DNA from: Cronobacter malonaticus LMG 23826
Lineage (GTDB): Bacteria > Pseudomonadota > Gammaproteobacteria > Enterobacterales > Enterobacteriaceae
Length of the DNA: 64,000 nt
NCBI RefSeq assembly: GCF_001277215.2
Contig: NZ_CP013940.1
Coordinates: 2,604,001 to 2,668,000, forward strand
Direction of reading: 5' to 3'
A program made the position numbers and the translations under genes. Shown in pieces: positions 9,667-24,236 of this stretch. The notes under the pieces are model-generated. The model worked only from the letters and a program-made list of their open reading frames with translations. It searched no databases and had not been told where the DNA came from. Positions within the stretch are counted from its first letter, which is position 1; the number at the start of each line of letters is the position of its first letter.

Positions 9667-11949
9667 ATGTCCGAGCTTAATGAAAAGTTAGCCACAGCCT
9701 GGGAAGGTTTTGCGAAAGGCGACTGGCAGAATGAAGTCAACGTCCGCGACTTTATCCAGAAAAACTACACGCCATACGAGGGTGACGAGTCCTTCCTGGC
9801 TGGCGCAACTGAAGCCACCACTACCCTGTGGGACAAAGTTATGGAAGGCGTCAAACTGGAGAACCGCACTCATGCGCCAGTAGACTTCGACACTTCCGTA
9901 GCGTCCACCATCACCTCGCATGACGCAGGTTATATCAACAAGTCTCTTGAGAAAATTGTTGGCCTGCAGACTGAAGCTCCGTTGAAACGCGCCATCATCC
10001 CGTTTGGCGGCATCAAAATGGTTGAAAACTCCTGCAAAGCGTATAACCGCGAGCTGGATCCGCAACTGAAAAAAATCTTCACCGAATACCGTAAAACCCA
10101 CAACCAGGGTGTATTCGATGTTTACACCAAAGACATCCTGAACTGCCGTAAATCTGGCGTACTGACCGGTCTGCCGGATGCTTACGGTCGTGGCCGTATC
10201 ATCGGTGACTACCGTCGCGTTGCCCTGTACGGTATCGACTTCCTGATGAAAGACAAATACGCACAGTTTGTCTCTCTGCAGCAGGATCTGGAAAACGGCG
10301 TAAACCTGGAAGCGACTATCCGTCTGCGCGAAGAGATTGCTGAACAGCACCGCGCGCTCGGCCAGATCAAAGAGATGGCAGCGAAATATGGCTGCGATAT
10401 CTCCGGTCCGGCGACTAACGCTCAGGAAGCTGTACAGTGGACTTACTTCGGCTACCTGGCTGCGGTGAAATCTCAGAACGGTGCCGCGATGTCCTTCGGC
10501 CGCGTTTCCACGTTCCTTGACGTGTATATCGAACGCGACCTGAAAGCAGGCAAAATCACCGAGCAGGAAGCCCAGGAACTGATCGACCACCTGGTCATGA
10601 AACTGCGTATGGTGCGCTTCCTGCGCACACCGGAATATGATGAGCTGTTCTCCGGCGACCCGATCTGGGCAACCGAATCTGTCGGCGGTATGGGCGTTGA
10701 CGGCCGTACGCTGGTGACTAAAAACAGCTTCCGCTTCCTGAACACCCTGTACACCATGGGGCCGTCTCCGGAGCCGAACATCACGATTCTGTGGTCCGAA
10801 AAACTGCCGCTGAACTTCAAAAAATTCGCGGCGAAAGTCTCCATCGACACTTCTTCTCTGCAGTATGAGAACGATGACCTGATGCGTCCGGACTTCAACA
10901 ACGACGACTACGCTATCGCGTGCTGCGTAAGCCCGATGGTAGTTGGTAAGCAAATGCAGTTCTTCGGTGCTCGCGCTAACCTCGCGAAAACCATGCTGTA
11001 CGCTATCAACGGCGGCGTTGATGAAAAACTGAAAATGCAGGTAGGCCCGAAATCTGAACCGATCAAAGGCGATCTGCTGAACTTCGACGAAGTCATGGAA
11101 CGTATGGATCACTTCATGGACTGGCTGGCGAAACAGTACGTCACCGCCCTGAACATCATCCACTACATGCATGACAAATACAGCTATGAAGCTTCGCTGA
11201 TGGCGCTGCACGATCGTGACGTTATCCGCACCATGGCGTGTGGTATCGCTGGCCTGTCTGTTGCGGCTGACTCCCTGTCCGCCATCAAATACGCGAAAGT
11301 TAAACCGATTCGCGATGAAGATGGTCTGGCTATCGACTTCGAAATCGAAGGCGAATACCCGCAGTTCGGTAACAACGACGCTCGCGTGGATGACCTGGCG
11401 GTTGATCTGGTAGAACGTTTCATGAAGAAAATTCAGAAACTGAAAACTTACCGCAACGCTATCCCGACCCAGTCTGTGCTGACCATTACCTCTAACGTGG
11501 TTTATGGTAAGAAAACCGGTAACACCCCGGATGGCCGCCGCGCTGGCGCACCGTTCGGCCCGGGTGCTAACCCGATGCACGGTCGTGACCAGAAAGGCGC
11601 TGTCGCTTCTCTGACTTCTGTCGCTAAACTGCCGTTCGCCTACGCGAAAGATGGTATCTCCTATACCTTCTCTATCGTGCCGAACGCGCTGGGTAAAGAC
11701 GACGAAGTGCGTAAAACCAACCTGGCGGGTCTGATGGATGGTTACTTCCATCATGAAGCGTCTATCGAAGGCGGTCAGCACCTGAACGTGAACGTCATGA
11801 ACCGCGAAATGCTGCTGGATGCGATGGAACATCCTGAGAAATATCCGCAGCTGACCATTCGCGTGTCTGGCTACGCGGTGCGTTTCAACTCGCTGACGAA
11901 AGAACAGCAGCAGGACGTCATCACCCGTACTTTCACTCAGACAATGTAA
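9667..11949 (+). CDS. pflB: Pyruvate formate-lyase (formate acetyltransferase 1)
   Basis: PflB is the oxygen-sensitive glycyl-radical enzyme that splits pyruvate plus CoA into acetyl-CoA and formate under anaerobiosis. The 760-residue protein has the adjacent catalytic cysteines in ACCVSPM (about Cys419-Cys420 counting Met1) and the radical glycine Gly735 in the C-terminal RVSGYAVRF motif. Length equals E. coli PflB. Codon bias is strong, fitting very high expression. It is preceded by AAGAAGGTAGG and lies between focA and a terminator, with its activating enzyme PflA next. Confidence 0.99.
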   Translation: MSELNEKLATAWEGFAKGDWQNEVNVRDFIQKNYTPYEGDESFLAGATEATTTLWDKVMEGVKLENRTHAPVDFDTSVASTITSHDAGYINKSLEKIVGLQTEAPLKRAIIPFGGIKMVENSCKAYNRELDPQLKKIFTEYRKTHNQGVFDVYTKDILNCRKSGVLTGLPDAYGRGRIIGDYRRVALYGIDFLMKDKYAQFVSLQQDLENGVNLEATIRLREEIAEQHRALGQIKEMAAKYGCDISGPATNAQEAVQWTYFGYLAAVKSQNGAAMSFGRVSTFLDVYIERDLKAGKITEQEAQELIDHLVMKLRMVRFLRTPEYDELFSGDPIWATESVGGMGVDGRTLVTKNSFRFLNTLYTMGPSPEPNITILWSEKLPLNFKKFAAKVSIDTSSLQYENDDLMRPDFNNDDYAIACCVSPMVVGKQMQFFGARANLAKTMLYAINGGVDEKLKMQVGPKSEPIKGDLLNFDEVMERMDHFMDWLAKQYVTALNIIHYMHDKYSYEASLMALHDRDVIRTMACGIAGLSVAADSLSAIKYAKVKPIRDEDGLAIDFEIEGEYPQFGNNDARVDDLAVDLVERFMKKIQKLKTYRNAIPTQSVLTITSNVVYGKKTGNTPDGRRAGAPFGPGANPMHGRDQKGAVASLTSVAKLPFAYAKDGISYTFSIVPNALGKDDEVRKTNLAGLMDGYFHHEASIEGGQHLNVNVMNREMLLDAMEHPEKYPQLTIRVSGYAVRFNSLTKEQQQDVITRTFTQTM

Positions 11950-11980
11950 TACCCGCTCTGGCTGAAAATGCGTAAAATGA

Positions 11981-12005
11981 AGGCTCCACGTTTGTGGGGC
12001 CTTTC
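11981..12005 (+). terminator. pflB terminator
   Basis: AGGCTCCAC and GTGGGGCCT pair (one G-U) around a four-base loop and are followed by TTCTTAT. It lies 32 bases after the pflB stop, before pflA. Confidence 0.7.
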
Positions 12006-12144
12006 TTATAACCCACCCCGGTATGAGCCTTTTCTGCAAGGCGACTGACTATACTTCAGTTATCTCGCAAAAAAGACTCGACGCGGCACAGACCGCGCTC
12101 ACCCGGCCCTGTGGTATCGGGCCTGAACTGGAGATAACACCGCA

Positions 12145-12885
12145 ATGTCAGTTACTGGTCGCATTCACTCCTACGAATCCTGTGGCACTGTCGACGGGCC
12201 GGGGATCCGCTTTATCACCTTCTTTCAGGGCTGCCTGATGCGCTGCCTCTATTGCCACAACCGCGACACTTGGGACACGCACGGCGGCAAAGAGATAACG
12301 GTTGAAGAACTGATGAAAGAGGTGGTGACCTACCGGCATTTCATGAACGCGTCCGGCGGCGGCGTGACGGCGTCTGGCGGCGAGGCGATCCTCCAGGCGG
12401 AATTCGTGCGTGACTGGTTCCGCGCCTGTAAGAAAGAAGGTATTCACACCTGCCTCGACACCAACGGTTTTGTGCGTCGCTACGATCCGGTCATTGATGA
12501 ACTGCTGGAAGTCACCGATCTGGTGATGCTCGATCTCAAGCAGATGAACGATGAAATTCACCAGAATCTGGTCGGCGTCTCTAATCACCGCACGCTGGAG
12601 TTCGCCAAATATATTTCAGCCAAAGGCATCAAAACCTGGATCCGCTATGTCGTCGTTCCTGGCTGGTCTGATGATGATGATTCCGCACATCGCCTGGGCG
12701 AATTTACCCGCGATATGGGCAACGTCGAGAAAATTGAGCTCCTGCCCTATCATGAGCTGGGTAAACATAAATGGGTGGCGATGGGTGAAGAGTATAAGCT
12801 TGACGGCGTGAAACCACCGAAAAAGGAGACGATGGAGCGCGTCAAAGGGATCCTTGAGCAGTATGGCCACAAAGTGATGTACTAA
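12145..12885 (+). CDS. pflA: Pyruvate formate-lyase 1-activating enzyme
   Basis: PflA is the radical S-adenosylmethionine enzyme that abstracts hydrogen from the PflB glycine to create the glycyl radical. The 246-residue protein carries the 4Fe-4S motif Cys30-x3-Cys34-x2-Cys37 and the GGE SAM-binding motif at residues 78-80. The ATG at 12145 is the family start, with GAGATAACACC upstream. It is separated from pflB by a terminator and about 195 bases, so it probably has its own promoter as in E. coli. The E. coli genes ycaK, ycaN and ycaM, which follow pflA there, are absent; ycaD comes next. Confidence 0.98.
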   Translation: MSVTGRIHSYESCGTVDGPGIRFITFFQGCLMRCLYCHNRDTWDTHGGKEITVEELMKEVVTYRHFMNASGGGVTASGGEAILQAEFVRDWFRACKKEGIHTCLDTNGFVRRYDPVIDELLEVTDLVMLDLKQMNDEIHQNLVGVSNHRTLEFAKYISAKGIKTWIRYVVVPGWSDDDDSAHRLGEFTRDMGNVEKIELLPYHELGKHKWVAMGEEYKLDGVKPPKKETMERVKGILEQYGHKVMY

Positions 12886-12890
12886 AAACA

Positions 12891-12914
12891 ACGCCCGCAT
12901 CATGCGGGCGTTTT
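12891..12914. terminator. Bidirectional terminator between pflA and ycaD
   Basis: ACGCCCGCAT and ATGCGGGCGT form a stem with TTTTG on the plus side and TTGTTTTTA on the minus side. It therefore can serve both convergent genes. Confidence 0.85.
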
Positions 12915-12918
12915 GTTA

Positions 12919-14067
12919 TCAGGCGTGTGCCACCGGCGTAGGATGATGCCCGGCTTTACGCATCAGCATCATCAGATAGACAAACGATACGCTGGCAATC
13001 ATCACAAACAGCAGGCTGTCTGAATAGCTCTGCATCAGCATAGCGGTGAAGGTGGGTCCCAGCAGGCTGCCGATGGTATAGCTCAGCAGCAGCGCCTGAT
13101 TCATCGCCACCAGTTGATGATGCTCGACCTTTTCACAGGCCCAGGCCATTGCCACCGGATAAAGCGTAAAACCGGCGGCGCCGAGGACAAACAGCGCAGG
13201 CGCCATCGCAGCCTGTGCCAGCATCGCCATACAACCCACAATCACGACAAACACCTGCACGCGCAGCACCAGCAGACGCCCGAAGCGATCAGCCAGCTTA
13301 CCGATCGGCCACTGGCCGATAATCCCGGCGCTCACCATTACTGCCATCCAGAAGCCGATCCCGGAGTCGCTCACTCCCTGATGGTTAAAGTATAGCGGCA
13401 TCAGACCATACAGCGAGCCCAGCACGATACCAGAGATAATGCAACCGTTAACGCCCAGACGCGCCTGACGCAGCTTGAACATTGGCCAGACGTGCGTTTT
13501 TTCCTGATGCTCAGTATTGCTGTTCACGATACGGGTAAAGAGCAGCGGCAGAATGGCTGCCATCACCATGCCTGTTACCCACGGCAAAACGCTCATCAGA
13601 TCAGTCGGCAGCTTGCTAACCATCAGTTGCCCGGCGACCGTGCCCAGATAATAAACCATCATATACGCCGCCAGCAGACGCCCGCGGTTACGTGCCGTGC
13701 CGCTGCACATCAACGCGCTTTCCACGACCACCCAAATCATGGCGCAACCGACACCGGCGATAAAACGCCACGCCAGCCAGCTCCAGAAACCGAGCGTCAC
13801 GCCAAGCCCGGCACAGCCGGCGGCGAAAATCAGCGAGGCGAGATAGTAGCTGCGGTTAAATCCATAGCGCTTGATAAGCGCGCCGGTAATCAGCGTACCC
13901 AGCAGATTGCCGGTGAAATAAGATGAGCTAACCATACCGACCTGCCAGGTCGGCAAATTGTCATGGGCAAGCCACAGCGGTACCAGCGTATTTAACACCG
14001 CTATCGCCAGGGTCAACAGAAGCAGGCCACAGAGCAAAAGCAGCACTGGCCGGGTATAGATAGACAT
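12919..14067 (-). CDS. ycaD: MFS transporter YcaD
   Basis: A 382-residue major facilitator superfamily protein matching E. coli YcaD. About twelve hydrophobic segments can be traced from residue 8 to 370. There is an MFS-type basic loop between segments 2 and 3 ([11 protein letters not shown]) and a second at the middle ([10 protein letters not shown]). The substrate is unknown. It ends in a histidine/proline tail. It is convergent with pflA and shares its terminator. In E. coli ycaC and dmsABC lie between this gene and serS; here they are absent and serS is only 296 bases away. Confidence 0.9.
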   Translation of the reverse strand: MSIYTRPVLLLLCGLLLLTLAIAVLNTLVPLWLAHDNLPTWQVGMVSSSYFTGNLLGTLITGALIKRYGFNRSYYLASLIFAAGCAGLGVTLGFWSWLAWRFIAGVGCAMIWVVVESALMCSGTARNRGRLLAAYMMVYYLGTVAGQLMVSKLPTDLMSVLPWVTGMVMAAILPLLFTRIVNSNTEHQEKTHVWPMFKLRQARLGVNGCIISGIVLGSLYGLMPLYFNHQGVSDSGIGFWMAVMVSAGIIGQWPIGKLADRFGRLLVLRVQVFVVIVGCMAMLAQAAMAPALFVLGAAGFTLYPVAMAWACEKVEHHQLVAMNQALLLSYTIGSLLGPTFTAMLMQSYSDSLLFVMIASVSFVYLMMLMRKAGHHPTPVAHA

Positions 14068-14319
14068 GGATAAAACCGTGAGGAAGGTAAGAATTCGTGC
14101 GCATCATGCCACCAGCAACGCCAAAGTCAATCTGCCAGAAATCGCCTTTTATAGCTGAAACAGCCTGTCGATGAATAGCCTTCATTTATCCGCTACGGCA
14201 CTGACGTTTTACATCTGGCTTTATCTATTAAAAATAATAATTTAGCTGAATAATACTGCGCGGATATCGATGAAAAAATTTATCAATAATTCTGATAAAA
14301 AAGAGACGGAGTAAAAACG
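14068..14319. other. Intergenic region between ycaD and serS
   Basis: About 250 bases with an AT-rich core at 14215-14320 (runs of A and T, no coding potential). It should contain the ycaD promoter. No remnant of dmsABC or ycaC was recognised by eye. Confidence 0.5.
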
Positions 14320-14345
14320 AAAAAAGCGCCCGCAGGCGCTTTTAA
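14320..14345 (-). terminator. serS terminator
   Basis: AAAAGCGCC and GGCGCTTTT pair around four bases, with T-runs on both sides. It stands directly downstream of the serS stop on the minus strand. Confidence 0.85.
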
Positions 14346-14363
14346 AAGAGGGGGCAATTCACC

Positions 14364-15728
<1,365 letters not shown>

Positions 15729-15751
15729 TTAACCTTACCGCAACGATCGCG

Positions 15752-17095
15752 TTAGCGGTAGCGTTTTGTGGGGCTTTTCTGATCCTGCTCAGCAAGCCAG
15801 GCTAGCTTTTCGCCAATCTTGCCTTCAAGACCTCTGTTGGTGGGGTGATAGTAGCGCGTTTGTGCCATTTCCGCGGGGAAATAGTCTTCGCCAGCTGCGT
15901 AGGCGTTAGGTTCGTCATGCGCGTAGCGGTACTCCTGTCCGTAGCCCATTTCCTTCATGAGCTTCGTCGGGGCATTGCGCAGATGTTCCGGTACGTCGTA
16001 ATCCGGGCGTTCACGGGCGTCTTTCATCGCCGCCTTGAAAGCGGTATAGACCGCGTTGCTCTTCGGCGCGCAAGCGAGATAGACAATCGCCTGCGCAATC
16101 GCCCTTTCGCCTTCCGCCGGGCCGACGCGCGTAAAGCAGTCCCACGCGGAAATGGCCACCTGCATAGCGCGCGGATCGGCGTTGCCGATATCTTCAGAGG
16201 CAATGGCCAGACAGCGCCGCGCAACATACAGCGGATCGCCGCCTGCGCTGATAATACGCGCATACCAGTAAAGCGCCGCATCCGGCGCTGAACCACGCAC
16301 CGACTTATGCAGCGCAGAGATCAAATCGTAAAAACGGTCGCCTTTATTATCGAAGCGGGCGCTGCGCTCACCGGCGATTTCCGTCAGCAGTTCGGGTTTC
16401 AGTACTCGCTTACCGCTGTCGTCGGCTGGGGCCATATCGGCCATCATTTCCAGCGTATTGAGCGCGCGGCGCGCATCGCCATTGACCAACTGCGCAATGG
16501 CGAGCCGGGTTTCATCCGGTAAGACGATATCCTGGCCGCCGTAGCCGCGCTCACGGTCAGTCATCGCCTGCGTCAGCACCTGTTCGATATCTTCCACCGT
16601 CAGGGATTTCAGCAGGTAGACGCGCGCGCGTGAAAGCAGCGCCGAGTTCAGCTCAAACGACGGGTTTTCCGTTGTCGCGCCAATAAACGTAATGGTGCCG
16701 TCTTCGATATGCGGCAGGAAGGCGTCCTGCTGGCTTTTGTTAAAGCGATGCACTTCGTCGACGAATAAAATCGTGCGGCGGCCCGCGTTGCGGTTCTGGC
16801 GGGCGCGCTCGATGGCTTCACGAATCTCTTTCACGCCGGATGTTACTGCCGAAATGCGCTCCACATCAGCGTTCGCGTAGCGGCCAATCACTTCCGCGAG
16901 CGTGGTTTTCCCGGTGCCAGGCGGCCCCCAGAGGATCATGGAGTGAAGATGTCCGGCCTCAATGGCGCGGGGCAGCGGCTTACCAGGCGCCAGCAGATGC
17001 TGCTGCCCGATATACTGCGCCAGATTTTCTGGCCGCATACGCGCGGCCAGTGGCTGAAAGGTGTTATCGGAAAAATCGAGCGAAAGATTGCCCAC
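15752..17095 (-). CDS. rarA: Replication-associated recombination protein RarA (MgsA)
   Basis: RarA is a AAA+ ATPase related to clamp loader subunits that acts at stalled forks and interacts with SSB. The 447-residue protein has the Walker A motif GPPGTGKT at residues 57-64 and Walker B DEVH at 113-116. A sensor block [12 protein letters not shown] and a C-terminal tetramerisation domain follow. The start codon is GTG at 17095, preceded by AGAGGTACG, which makes the gene begin 12 bases after the lolA stop. It forms a lolA-rarA unit as in E. coli. Confidence 0.96.
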   Translation of the reverse strand: MGNLSLDFSDNTFQPLAARMRPENLAQYIGQQHLLAPGKPLPRAIEAGHLHSMILWGPPGTGKTTLAEVIGRYANADVERISAVTSGVKEIREAIERARQNRNAGRRTILFVDEVHRFNKSQQDAFLPHIEDGTITFIGATTENPSFELNSALLSRARVYLLKSLTVEDIEQVLTQAMTDRERGYGGQDIVLPDETRLAIAQLVNGDARRALNTLEMMADMAPADDSGKRVLKPELLTEIAGERSARFDNKGDRFYDLISALHKSVRGSAPDAALYWYARIISAGGDPLYVARRCLAIASEDIGNADPRAMQVAISAWDCFTRVGPAEGERAIAQAIVYLACAPKSNAVYTAFKAAMKDARERPDYDVPEHLRNAPTKLMKEMGYGQEYRYAHDEPNAYAAGEDYFPAEMAQTRYYHPTNRGLEGKIGEKLAWLAEQDQKSPTKRYR

Positions 17096-17107
17096 CCGTA
17101 CCTCTGC

Positions 17108-17722
17108 TTACTTATTACGCTGGTCGTCCACCGTTACGCCCTGCGGCGGCGTAAAGGTAAATTTGCTCATATCTACAGCGCCATTCTGCTGGGATTTCAG
17201 CTGATAGCTGCTGCGCTGGTCGTCCTGCTCGACGGCGCTGAACTGATTAATGGTGCCGTCGCGGCTTACATTAATGGTGAACTGCTTCAGGTTGCCGCTT
17301 GCTGATTTTGGCGTCAACACAAAATCGTCGCCGTTCTGTTTAATGTTGTACTGCTGCCAGTCACTGCTCTGGTTACGCGCAATCAGCATAAACGGCGTAT
17401 TGCTGGTAGCGTCTTTCAGCCAGGTCGCGCTCGCCTGTTCAACAAACGGGTTATAGAACCACAGCGTTTTGCCATCGGAGATCAGCACGCTTTCATCCGG
17501 CTGCGTCATATGCCAGTTGAAAAGATTCGGACGTTTGACCCACAGATCGCCCTGGCCTTCCTGAACGGCGGCACCGCTGCCATCGGTCACTTTCTGGGTA
17601 AAGCTGGCGTGGAAGCTGCTGACTTTATCAAGGCGGCTCTTCAAATCGCCTGCGGCATCCGCCCAGACGGACGATACGGCAAACGCGGAAAGCAAAGCAC
17701 AGGTAACGGCGATTTTTTTCAT
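17108..17722 (-). CDS. lolA: Outer-membrane lipoprotein carrier protein LolA
   Basis: LolA is the periplasmic chaperone that takes lipoproteins from the LolCDE transporter in the inner membrane and hands them to LolB at the outer membrane. The 204-residue precursor has a Sec signal peptide (KK start, hydrophobic core, cleavage after VWA at about residue 21) and an open beta-barrel domain rich in aromatic residues. Arg in KRPNLFNW is the conserved gating arginine region. It lies between ftsK and rarA, same direction. Confidence 0.97.
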   Translation of the reverse strand: MKKIAVTCALLSAFAVSSVWADAAGDLKSRLDKVSSFHASFTQKVTDGSGAAVQEGQGDLWVKRPNLFNWHMTQPDESVLISDGKTLWFYNPFVEQASATWLKDATSNTPFMLIARNQSSDWQQYNIKQNGDDFVLTPKSASGNLKQFTINVSRDGTINQFSAVEQDDQRSSYQLKSQQNGAVDMSKFTFTPPQGVTVDDQRNK

Positions 17723-17911
17723 TGTTATCCCTCAGAATACGACCGACCCCGGTACGGGATCGCTTACTGTCCCTAACTGTAGCCATAAGGCTGACATTTT
17801 CGACAGAAGAAAAACCTGATTTTTTGGTAATTTACCCATCTTTTCAGAATCATGATGAGCGTGACGCCCTGCGCACGCTGCCAGATGACGCGCGCGCAGG
17901 GAAAAGAACGG

Positions 17912-20900
17912 TTACTCAAACGGTGGCGGCGCCAGCACTTCGCGGTTGCCGTTATGGCCCTGCTCACTGACGATACCCTGCATTTCCATCTGTTCGATAA
18001 TGCGTGCCGCGCGGTTGTAGCCGATGCGGAACTGACGCTGTACGCCGGAAATCGACGCCTTACGTTTTTCCACCACGAACGAAACGGCCTGATCGAACAG
18101 CGGATCCAGCTCCTCACCACCGTCGAAGCCACCGCCGCCGCCCTCGCTTTCGCTGTCGGAAGTGATGCCGTCGACATACTGCGGACGACCGCGCGCTTTC
18201 CAGTCCTGCACGACGGCATGAACTTCTTCATCACGCACGAAGGCACCGTGAACGCGAACCGGCATGGAGGAGTTCGGGCCGGAGTAGAGCATATCCCCCA
18301 TCCCCAGCAGCGATTCCGCGCCGCCCTGATCGAGAATGGTGCGGGAGTCGATTTTGCTGGACACGGTAAATGCGATACGCGTCGGAATGTTGGCTTTAAT
18401 CAGACCGGTGATGACATCCACAGAAGGACGCTGCGTCGCCAGTACCAGGTGAATACCCGCCGCACGCGCCTTCTGCGCGAGACGCGCGATCAGCTCTTCG
18501 ACTTTTTTACCGACCGTCATCATCAGATCGGCAAACTCATCGACCAGTACCACGATATACGGCAGTTTTTCCAGCAACGGATGGGTGGCGTCCATACTGT
18601 CGCCCGGTTTCCAGTACGGATCCGGGATCGGGCGGCCCATGCGCATCGCTTCGGCAATCTTCTCGTTGTAACCCGCAAGGTTACGCACGCCGAGCGCCGA
18701 CATCAGCTTATAGCGACGCTCCATCTCATTCACGCTCCAGCGCAGCGCGTTAGCGGCGTCTTTCATGTCGGTAACCACTTCGGTCAGAAGATGCGGAATG
18801 CCTTCATACACCGACAGTTCCAGCATTTTCGGGTCGATCATGATAAAGCGTACATCTTCCGGCGTCGCTTTGTAGAGCATGCTCAGGATCATGGCGTTCA
18901 CGCCCACCGATTTACCGGAACCGGTGGTACCGGCTACCAGCAGGTGCGGCATTTTCGCCAGATCCGCCACGACCGGATCGCCGGCGATATCTTTACCCAG
19001 CACCACGCTAAGCGGCGACGGGTTCTCACGGAATTTCGCGCAGTCGAGGACTTCACGCAGGTAGACGGTCTGGCGTTTTTTGTTCGGCAGCTCAAGGCCG
19101 ACATACGGCTTGCCGGGGATGACTTCCACGACGCGCACCGCGACGGTCGAGAGCGAACGCGCCAGGTCCCGCGACAGGTTAGAGATACGCGCAGCCTTAA
19201 CGCCCGGTGCCAGGTTCAGCTCGAAGCGGGTGATAACCGGGCCTGGCGAGTAGTTCACCACGTCGGCTTTAATACGGAAATCCGCGAGACGCGCTTCCAC
19301 CAGACGCGCCATCTGCTCCAGGGCGAAGGTATCTACCGGCTCCACTTCCGCGGGCGGCGACGTAAGGAGATCCAGCGACGGCAACGGCGTGGACGGCTTA
19401 TGCTTCGGCAACTCTTCACCGTTACGCATCAGCAGAGGATGGATCAGGCTGTCACGCGGCGGCGTTATCGGTGCCGCAGGCTGATGAGGCTGTCCATGCG
19501 CGGCGGAAGGCTCCGCCTGGTGCTGAACGGGTGCTGCAGGCGGCTGGTAGGCCGCCTCTGGCGCAGCGTACTGCGGCGGCTGCACCTGAGGCTGATGCGT
19601 GGCAGCAGGTTGTGCATAACCCTGCGGTGCATGCGGCTGCGGCGCATAGCCTTGCGGTTGCACATAGCTTTGCGCAGGCGCGGCGGGCTGCGGGGCAACA
19701 GGCGTATGCGGCTGTTGCGGCTGCTGATAGTGATTCTGCGGCGGTTGTGCCGCGCGATACGGCTCAGGCTCGACAGGCTCTGGCATAAACAGCGGCTCGC
19801 TCGGGCCGTCATTGACCAGCGCTTTCATCGGCGAAAGCGCAATATCATCCGGCATAAACGGTGTAGCACCAGACGGTTGCGACGCGGAGTAGCGCTGCTG
19901 CTGAGATGCGGCAAACTGACGCGCCAGCTCTGCCTGTTCAGCCGCCTCTTCCTCTTCCTGACTCATCTCAGTCTGATACGTCTCACCGTAACGCTGCTGT
20001 TGAGACGCGGCAAACTGGCGCGCCAGCTCGTCCTGATACATCGCATCCGCTTCTTCGTCAGAAACGCCCTGCTGCTGTTGCGACATACGACGCTCCGCTT
20101 CCTCACGGGCGCGCTCTTCCGCCATTCGCTGAGAAGGCAGCTTGATGCCATAGGAAGCAAGCTCACGACGCGTCGGCACGCGGACGCGGTTCGGGCGCGG
20201 CAGTTGCGGGCCAATGCCCTCTTTCACCTGCGGGCGCGGTGCTTCGCTTGCCGCTGGCGTAAAGGCGAGGCCCGCGGTTTGCGCCGCCGCAGATGACGCC
20301 TGCGATACAGCCTGAGCAGAAGCCGCCGCGGCGGTTGCCTGCGCGGCTACGTTCAGGCCTGCGGCCGCTGCGCCTGCAATACCGGAAGCCGAAGCAGCAG
20401 GCGCGGCAGGCGCAGGCTCTGGCGCCCGGACTGGCTCAGGCTTACGGGTAAGCTCTTCCGGCTCAGGAATCGGCTGATACCAGGCGGCCAGCTGTTCGCG
20501 CTCGCGGGCGCGCTGGGCTTCCACTTCTTCAAAATGATACAGCGGCGGACGCGCGGGTTTGACCTCTTCCGGCGGTACAACGGGTTCCGGCTCGTGCACC
20601 GGAGCTGCTTCCTGTGCCGGGACATACGGCTCTGGCGCAGCGTAAGGCGTCTGCGGTGCAGGATTATAAGGTTCAGAGACCGGCGCATAAGGTTCTGGCG
20701 CAGATGCATGCGGCTCGGGCGCATACTGTGCAGCGTGCGGCTGCGCATACGGATCGTGCGGTGGTTGCTGATACGCCCCGGGGTGCGGTTGCTGCGGCTG
20801 ATGAGACTGTTGCGCAGGCTGATGATAAGCGGGCTCTACCGGCGCGCTGCGCTGCGCGGGCTGCCAGTACTCTTCTTCCTGCAGCGGCGCTTGCGCGACA

Positions 20901-22069
20901 GGCGGCTGCGCGTAGTAGTCCGGCTCCGGCGCGATACCCGGGTGCGACTGCGGGGCGGAAGGCGCGGAATGCCATTCTATTTCAGGCGCGACGTCCGGTG
21001 CCTGAACGCTTACCGCTTCAGACGGCATTGCCGTTTGCGCAGAGGCCCAGACCGGCGCAACCGGTGTAGCAGCCGCGGCAACGGCGGCCGGGTCGGCAAT
21101 AGAATGGCCGTTCAGCAGCGGATCGTTCTCATCATAAAACGCATCCGGCTCAGTGACTTTATGGCCGGAGAACAGTACGTCATCGGCATCGGCCGGCGTG
21201 CCGCGCACGCTATATTGCACCTCGTCAGCGTCATCCATACGCTTGCCCGAAAAAAGCGCGGCGTCGGTTTTACGGGCAACGGGGTTGCTGAATTTGTCCG
21301 CCAGCCGCTGGCGACGGGCTAAAGCACCGCGAAGAATACGCGCACGACGGGATTCCCCTTTGGCCTTCTGCGGTTCCCGTTCATCTTCTTCATCATCGTC
21401 GTGCTCTTCATCGTCCTCGTAGTCGTCTTCATCCTGCCAGGTGTCGTCACGACGAGTCCGGTTGCTGGCAAACGTCAGAACGGTAAGCACGACGCTGCCG
21501 ATTTTCTCTGCAATGCTGACCCACGACCAGCCGGTAAAGAGCGTCAGCCCTGCCGCCCAGACGCAGAGCAGCGCGATGGTACCGCCGCTGCTGTTAAGCA
21601 TCGGCTGGAGCGCGGTGCTAAGCAAGCTGCCAATCACACCGCCGGACGCGAAATACCAGATATCGTCGGCGTTGATCGCCGCCAGCCCGCAGGAAGTCAG
21701 AATAAGCGCCAGCACGCCGATTAAGCGCAGTGCCACCGCGAAGTAGTCGATGTAGTCGTCGTTGCCGCGCTGACGCCAGGCAAACCAGCAGCCGCCCACC
21801 ATAATCACGGGAATGGTGTAGGCCATCACGCCGAAAATAAAGAACAGCGTGTCCGCAAGCCAGGCCCCCGGCGCGCCGCCCAGATTATGGATAGGCTCAT
21901 GCCAGGCCGTTTGCGACCAGCTCGGATCGGAAGGATTAAAGCTTAACAGGGCGGCCATCAGCCAGACGGCAAACAGCACCACGAGGATCAGCAGCGCTTC
22001 GAGCAGTCGTCGCCCGCTGCTTAATTTAGTGAGTGTGACTTCTTTGTCTTCGGTGTATTCCTGGCTCAA
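17912..22069 (-). CDS. ftsK: DNA translocase FtsK
   Basis: FtsK couples septum formation to chromosome segregation. Its N-terminal domain joins the divisome and its C-terminal motor pumps DNA towards dif and activates XerCD. The 1385-residue protein has four membrane segments in residues 23-190 and a very acidic block at about 210-231. A long proline/glutamine/alanine-rich linker runs to about residue 880. The RecA-like motor has Walker A GTTGSGKS near residue 1046, and the gamma winged-helix domain occupies the last 70 residues. The start is TTG at 22069 ([11 protein letters not shown]), conserved in E. coli. It is longer than the E. coli protein (1329) because of the linker. It lies directly downstream of lrp. 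Confidence 0.97.
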   Translation of the reverse strand: MSQEYTEDKEVTLTKLSSGRRLLEALLILVVLFAVWLMAALLSFNPSDPSWSQTAWHEPIHNLGGAPGAWLADTLFFIFGVMAYTIPVIMVGGCWFAWRQRGNDDYIDYFAVALRLIGVLALILTSCGLAAINADDIWYFASGGVIGSLLSTALQPMLNSSGGTIALLCVWAAGLTLFTGWSWVSIAEKIGSVVLTVLTFASNRTRRDDTWQDEDDYEDDEEHDDDEEDEREPQKAKGESRRARILRGALARRQRLADKFSNPVARKTDAALFSGKRMDDADEVQYSVRGTPADADDVLFSGHKVTEPDAFYDENDPLLNGHSIADPAAVAAAATPVAPVWASAQTAMPSEAVSVQAPDVAPEIEWHSAPSAPQSHPGIAPEPDYYAQPPVAQAPLQEEEYWQPAQRSAPVEPAYHQPAQQSHQPQQPHPGAYQQPPHDPYAQPHAAQYAPEPHASAPEPYAPVSEPYNPAPQTPYAAPEPYVPAQEAAPVHEPEPVVPPEEVKPARPPLYHFEEVEAQRAREREQLAAWYQPIPEPEELTRKPEPVRAPEPAPAAPAASASGIAGAAAAGLNVAAQATAAAASAQAVSQASSAAAQTAGLAFTPAASEAPRPQVKEGIGPQLPRPNRVRVPTRRELASYGIKLPSQRMAEERAREEAERRMSQQQQGVSDEEADAMYQDELARQFAASQQQRYGETYQTEMSQEEEEAAEQAELARQFAASQQQRYSASQPSGATPFMPDDIALSPMKALVNDGPSEPLFMPEPVEPEPYRAAQPPQNHYQQPQQPHTPVAPQPAAPAQSYVQPQGYAPQPHAPQGYAQPAATHQPQVQPPQYAAPEAAYQPPAAPVQHQAEPSAAHGQPHQPAAPITPPRDSLIHPLLMRNGEELPKHKPSTPLPSLDLLTSPPAEVEPVDTFALEQMARLVEARLADFRIKADVVNYSPGPVITRFELNLAPGVKAARISNLSRDLARSLSTVAVRVVEVIPGKPYVGLELPNKKRQTVYLREVLDCAKFRENPSPLSVVLGKDIAGDPVVADLAKMPHLLVAGTTGSGKSVGVNAMILSMLYKATPEDVRFIMIDPKMLELSVYEGIPHLLTEVVTDMKDAANALRWSVNEMERRYKLMSALGVRNLAGYNEKIAEAMRMGRPIPDPYWKPGDSMDATHPLLEKLPYIVVLVDEFADLMMTVGKKVEELIARLAQKARAAGIHLVLATQRPSVDVITGLIKANIPTRIAFTVSSKIDSRTILDQGGAESLLGMGDMLYSGPNSSMPVRVHGAFVRDEEVHAVVQDWKARGRPQYVDGITSDSESEGGGGGFDGGEELDPLFDQAVSFVVEKRKASISGVQRQFRIGYNRAARIIEQMEMQGIVSEQGHNGNREVLAPPPFE
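19891..20029 (-). repeat. Intragenic duplication in the FtsK linker
   Basis: Two copies of a block reading [14 protein letters not shown] (nucleotides about 19891-19930 and 19990-20029) lie roughly 33 residues apart in the linker. The nucleotide copies differ at several synonymous positions, so the repeat is old. E. coli FtsK has the same paired arrangement with a slightly different sequence. Confidence 0.75.
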
Positions 22070-22102
22070 GACAGGCTCTCCAGGTCCATGAGGTAAAACG
22101 GA

Positions 22103-22132
22103 CAGCAGTGGCGAGAAACCCCGCCACTGCTG
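22103..22132 (-). terminator. lrp terminator
   Basis: AGCAGTGGCG and CGCCACTGCT form a 10-bp stem with an eight-base loop. A short GTCCGTTTTA tail follows on the minus strand, between lrp and ftsK. Confidence 0.6.
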
Positions 22133-22188
22133 CTGTATGGATTAACAGGAGTGTAATCAAACTACGCCCGGTTTGCACCTGTTCTGTG

Positions 22189-22683
22189 TTAGCGGGTTTT
22201 AATGACCAGACGATTACTCTGCTTCACTTCTTCCATGACGACGTAAGTACGGGTGTCATTCACGCCCGGCAGACGCAGCAGGGTTTCGCCCAACAGCTTA
22301 CGGTACGCGGACATATCCGGTACGCGGGTTTTCAACAGGTAGTCGAAATCGCCCGAAACCAGATGACACTCCTGAATTTCTTCCAGTTTTTGTACTGCCG
22401 CGTTGAACTGCTCAAACACATCCGGCGCGCCACGATTCAGAGTAATCTCAACAAATACCAGAAGTGAGGCATCCAGATAGTGCGGGTTCAGCAGAGCCGT
22501 GTAGCCCTGAATGAAACCCTGTCGTTCCAGGCGACGAACGCGCTCAAGGCACGGCGTCGGTGAAAGACCCACTCGTTTTGAAAGCTCGACGTTAGAAATG
22601 CGCCCATCCTTTTGCAGCTCATTAAGAATGTTACGATCGATACGGTCGAGATCTTTGCCAGGGCGCTTTTTGCTATCTACCAT
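22189..22683 (-). CDS. lrp: Leucine-responsive regulatory protein
   Basis: Lrp is the global feast/famine regulator that binds DNA as octamers or hexadecamers and senses leucine. The 164-residue protein has an N-terminal winged helix-turn-helix at about residues 13-60 (ILNELQKDGRISNVELSKRVGLSPTP) and a C-terminal RAM effector domain. The start at 22683 is chosen over the 17-residue longer reading from 22734 because it matches the almost invariant family start. The long upstream region towards trxB fits the long lrp leader known in E. coli. Lrp regulates itself and many amino-acid genes, serC-aroA among them in E. coli. Confidence 0.98.
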   Translation of the reverse strand: MVDSKKRPGKDLDRIDRNILNELQKDGRISNVELSKRVGLSPTPCLERVRRLERQGFIQGYTALLNPHYLDASLLVFVEITLNRGAPDVFEQFNAAVQKLEEIQECHLVSGDFDYLLKTRVPDMSAYRKLLGETLLRLPGVNDTRTYVVMEEVKQSNRLVIKTR

Positions 22684-24121
<1,438 letters not shown>

Positions 24122-24136
24122 TTCCGCACGTTAAAC

Positions 24137-24165
24137 AAGGCGACGAATCAGTCGCCTTTCTTTTA
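24137..24165 (+). terminator. trxB terminator
   Basis: AAGGCGAC and GTCGCCTT pair around six bases, followed by TCTTTTAT, 15 bases after the trxB stop. Confidence 0.85.
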
Positions 24166-24236
24166 TCCCCGTTGTAACATTGCCTGCTCTCTCGCCTTGC
24201 GGCGAGCACTCTGGATTTTACTGCTCAGTGCATGCA

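Noticed and set aside
9688..12039. 783-residue open frame opposite pflB
   Set aside because: It is the antisense shadow of a strongly codon-biased gene; biased codons leave the reverse frame open. The product has no domain and is dominated by Val, Phe, Arg and His.
17852..20296. 814-residue Arg-rich open frame opposite ftsK
   Set aside because: The Arg/Leu/His-rich composition is the reverse reading of the Pro/Gln/Ala linker of FtsK; not a plausible protein.
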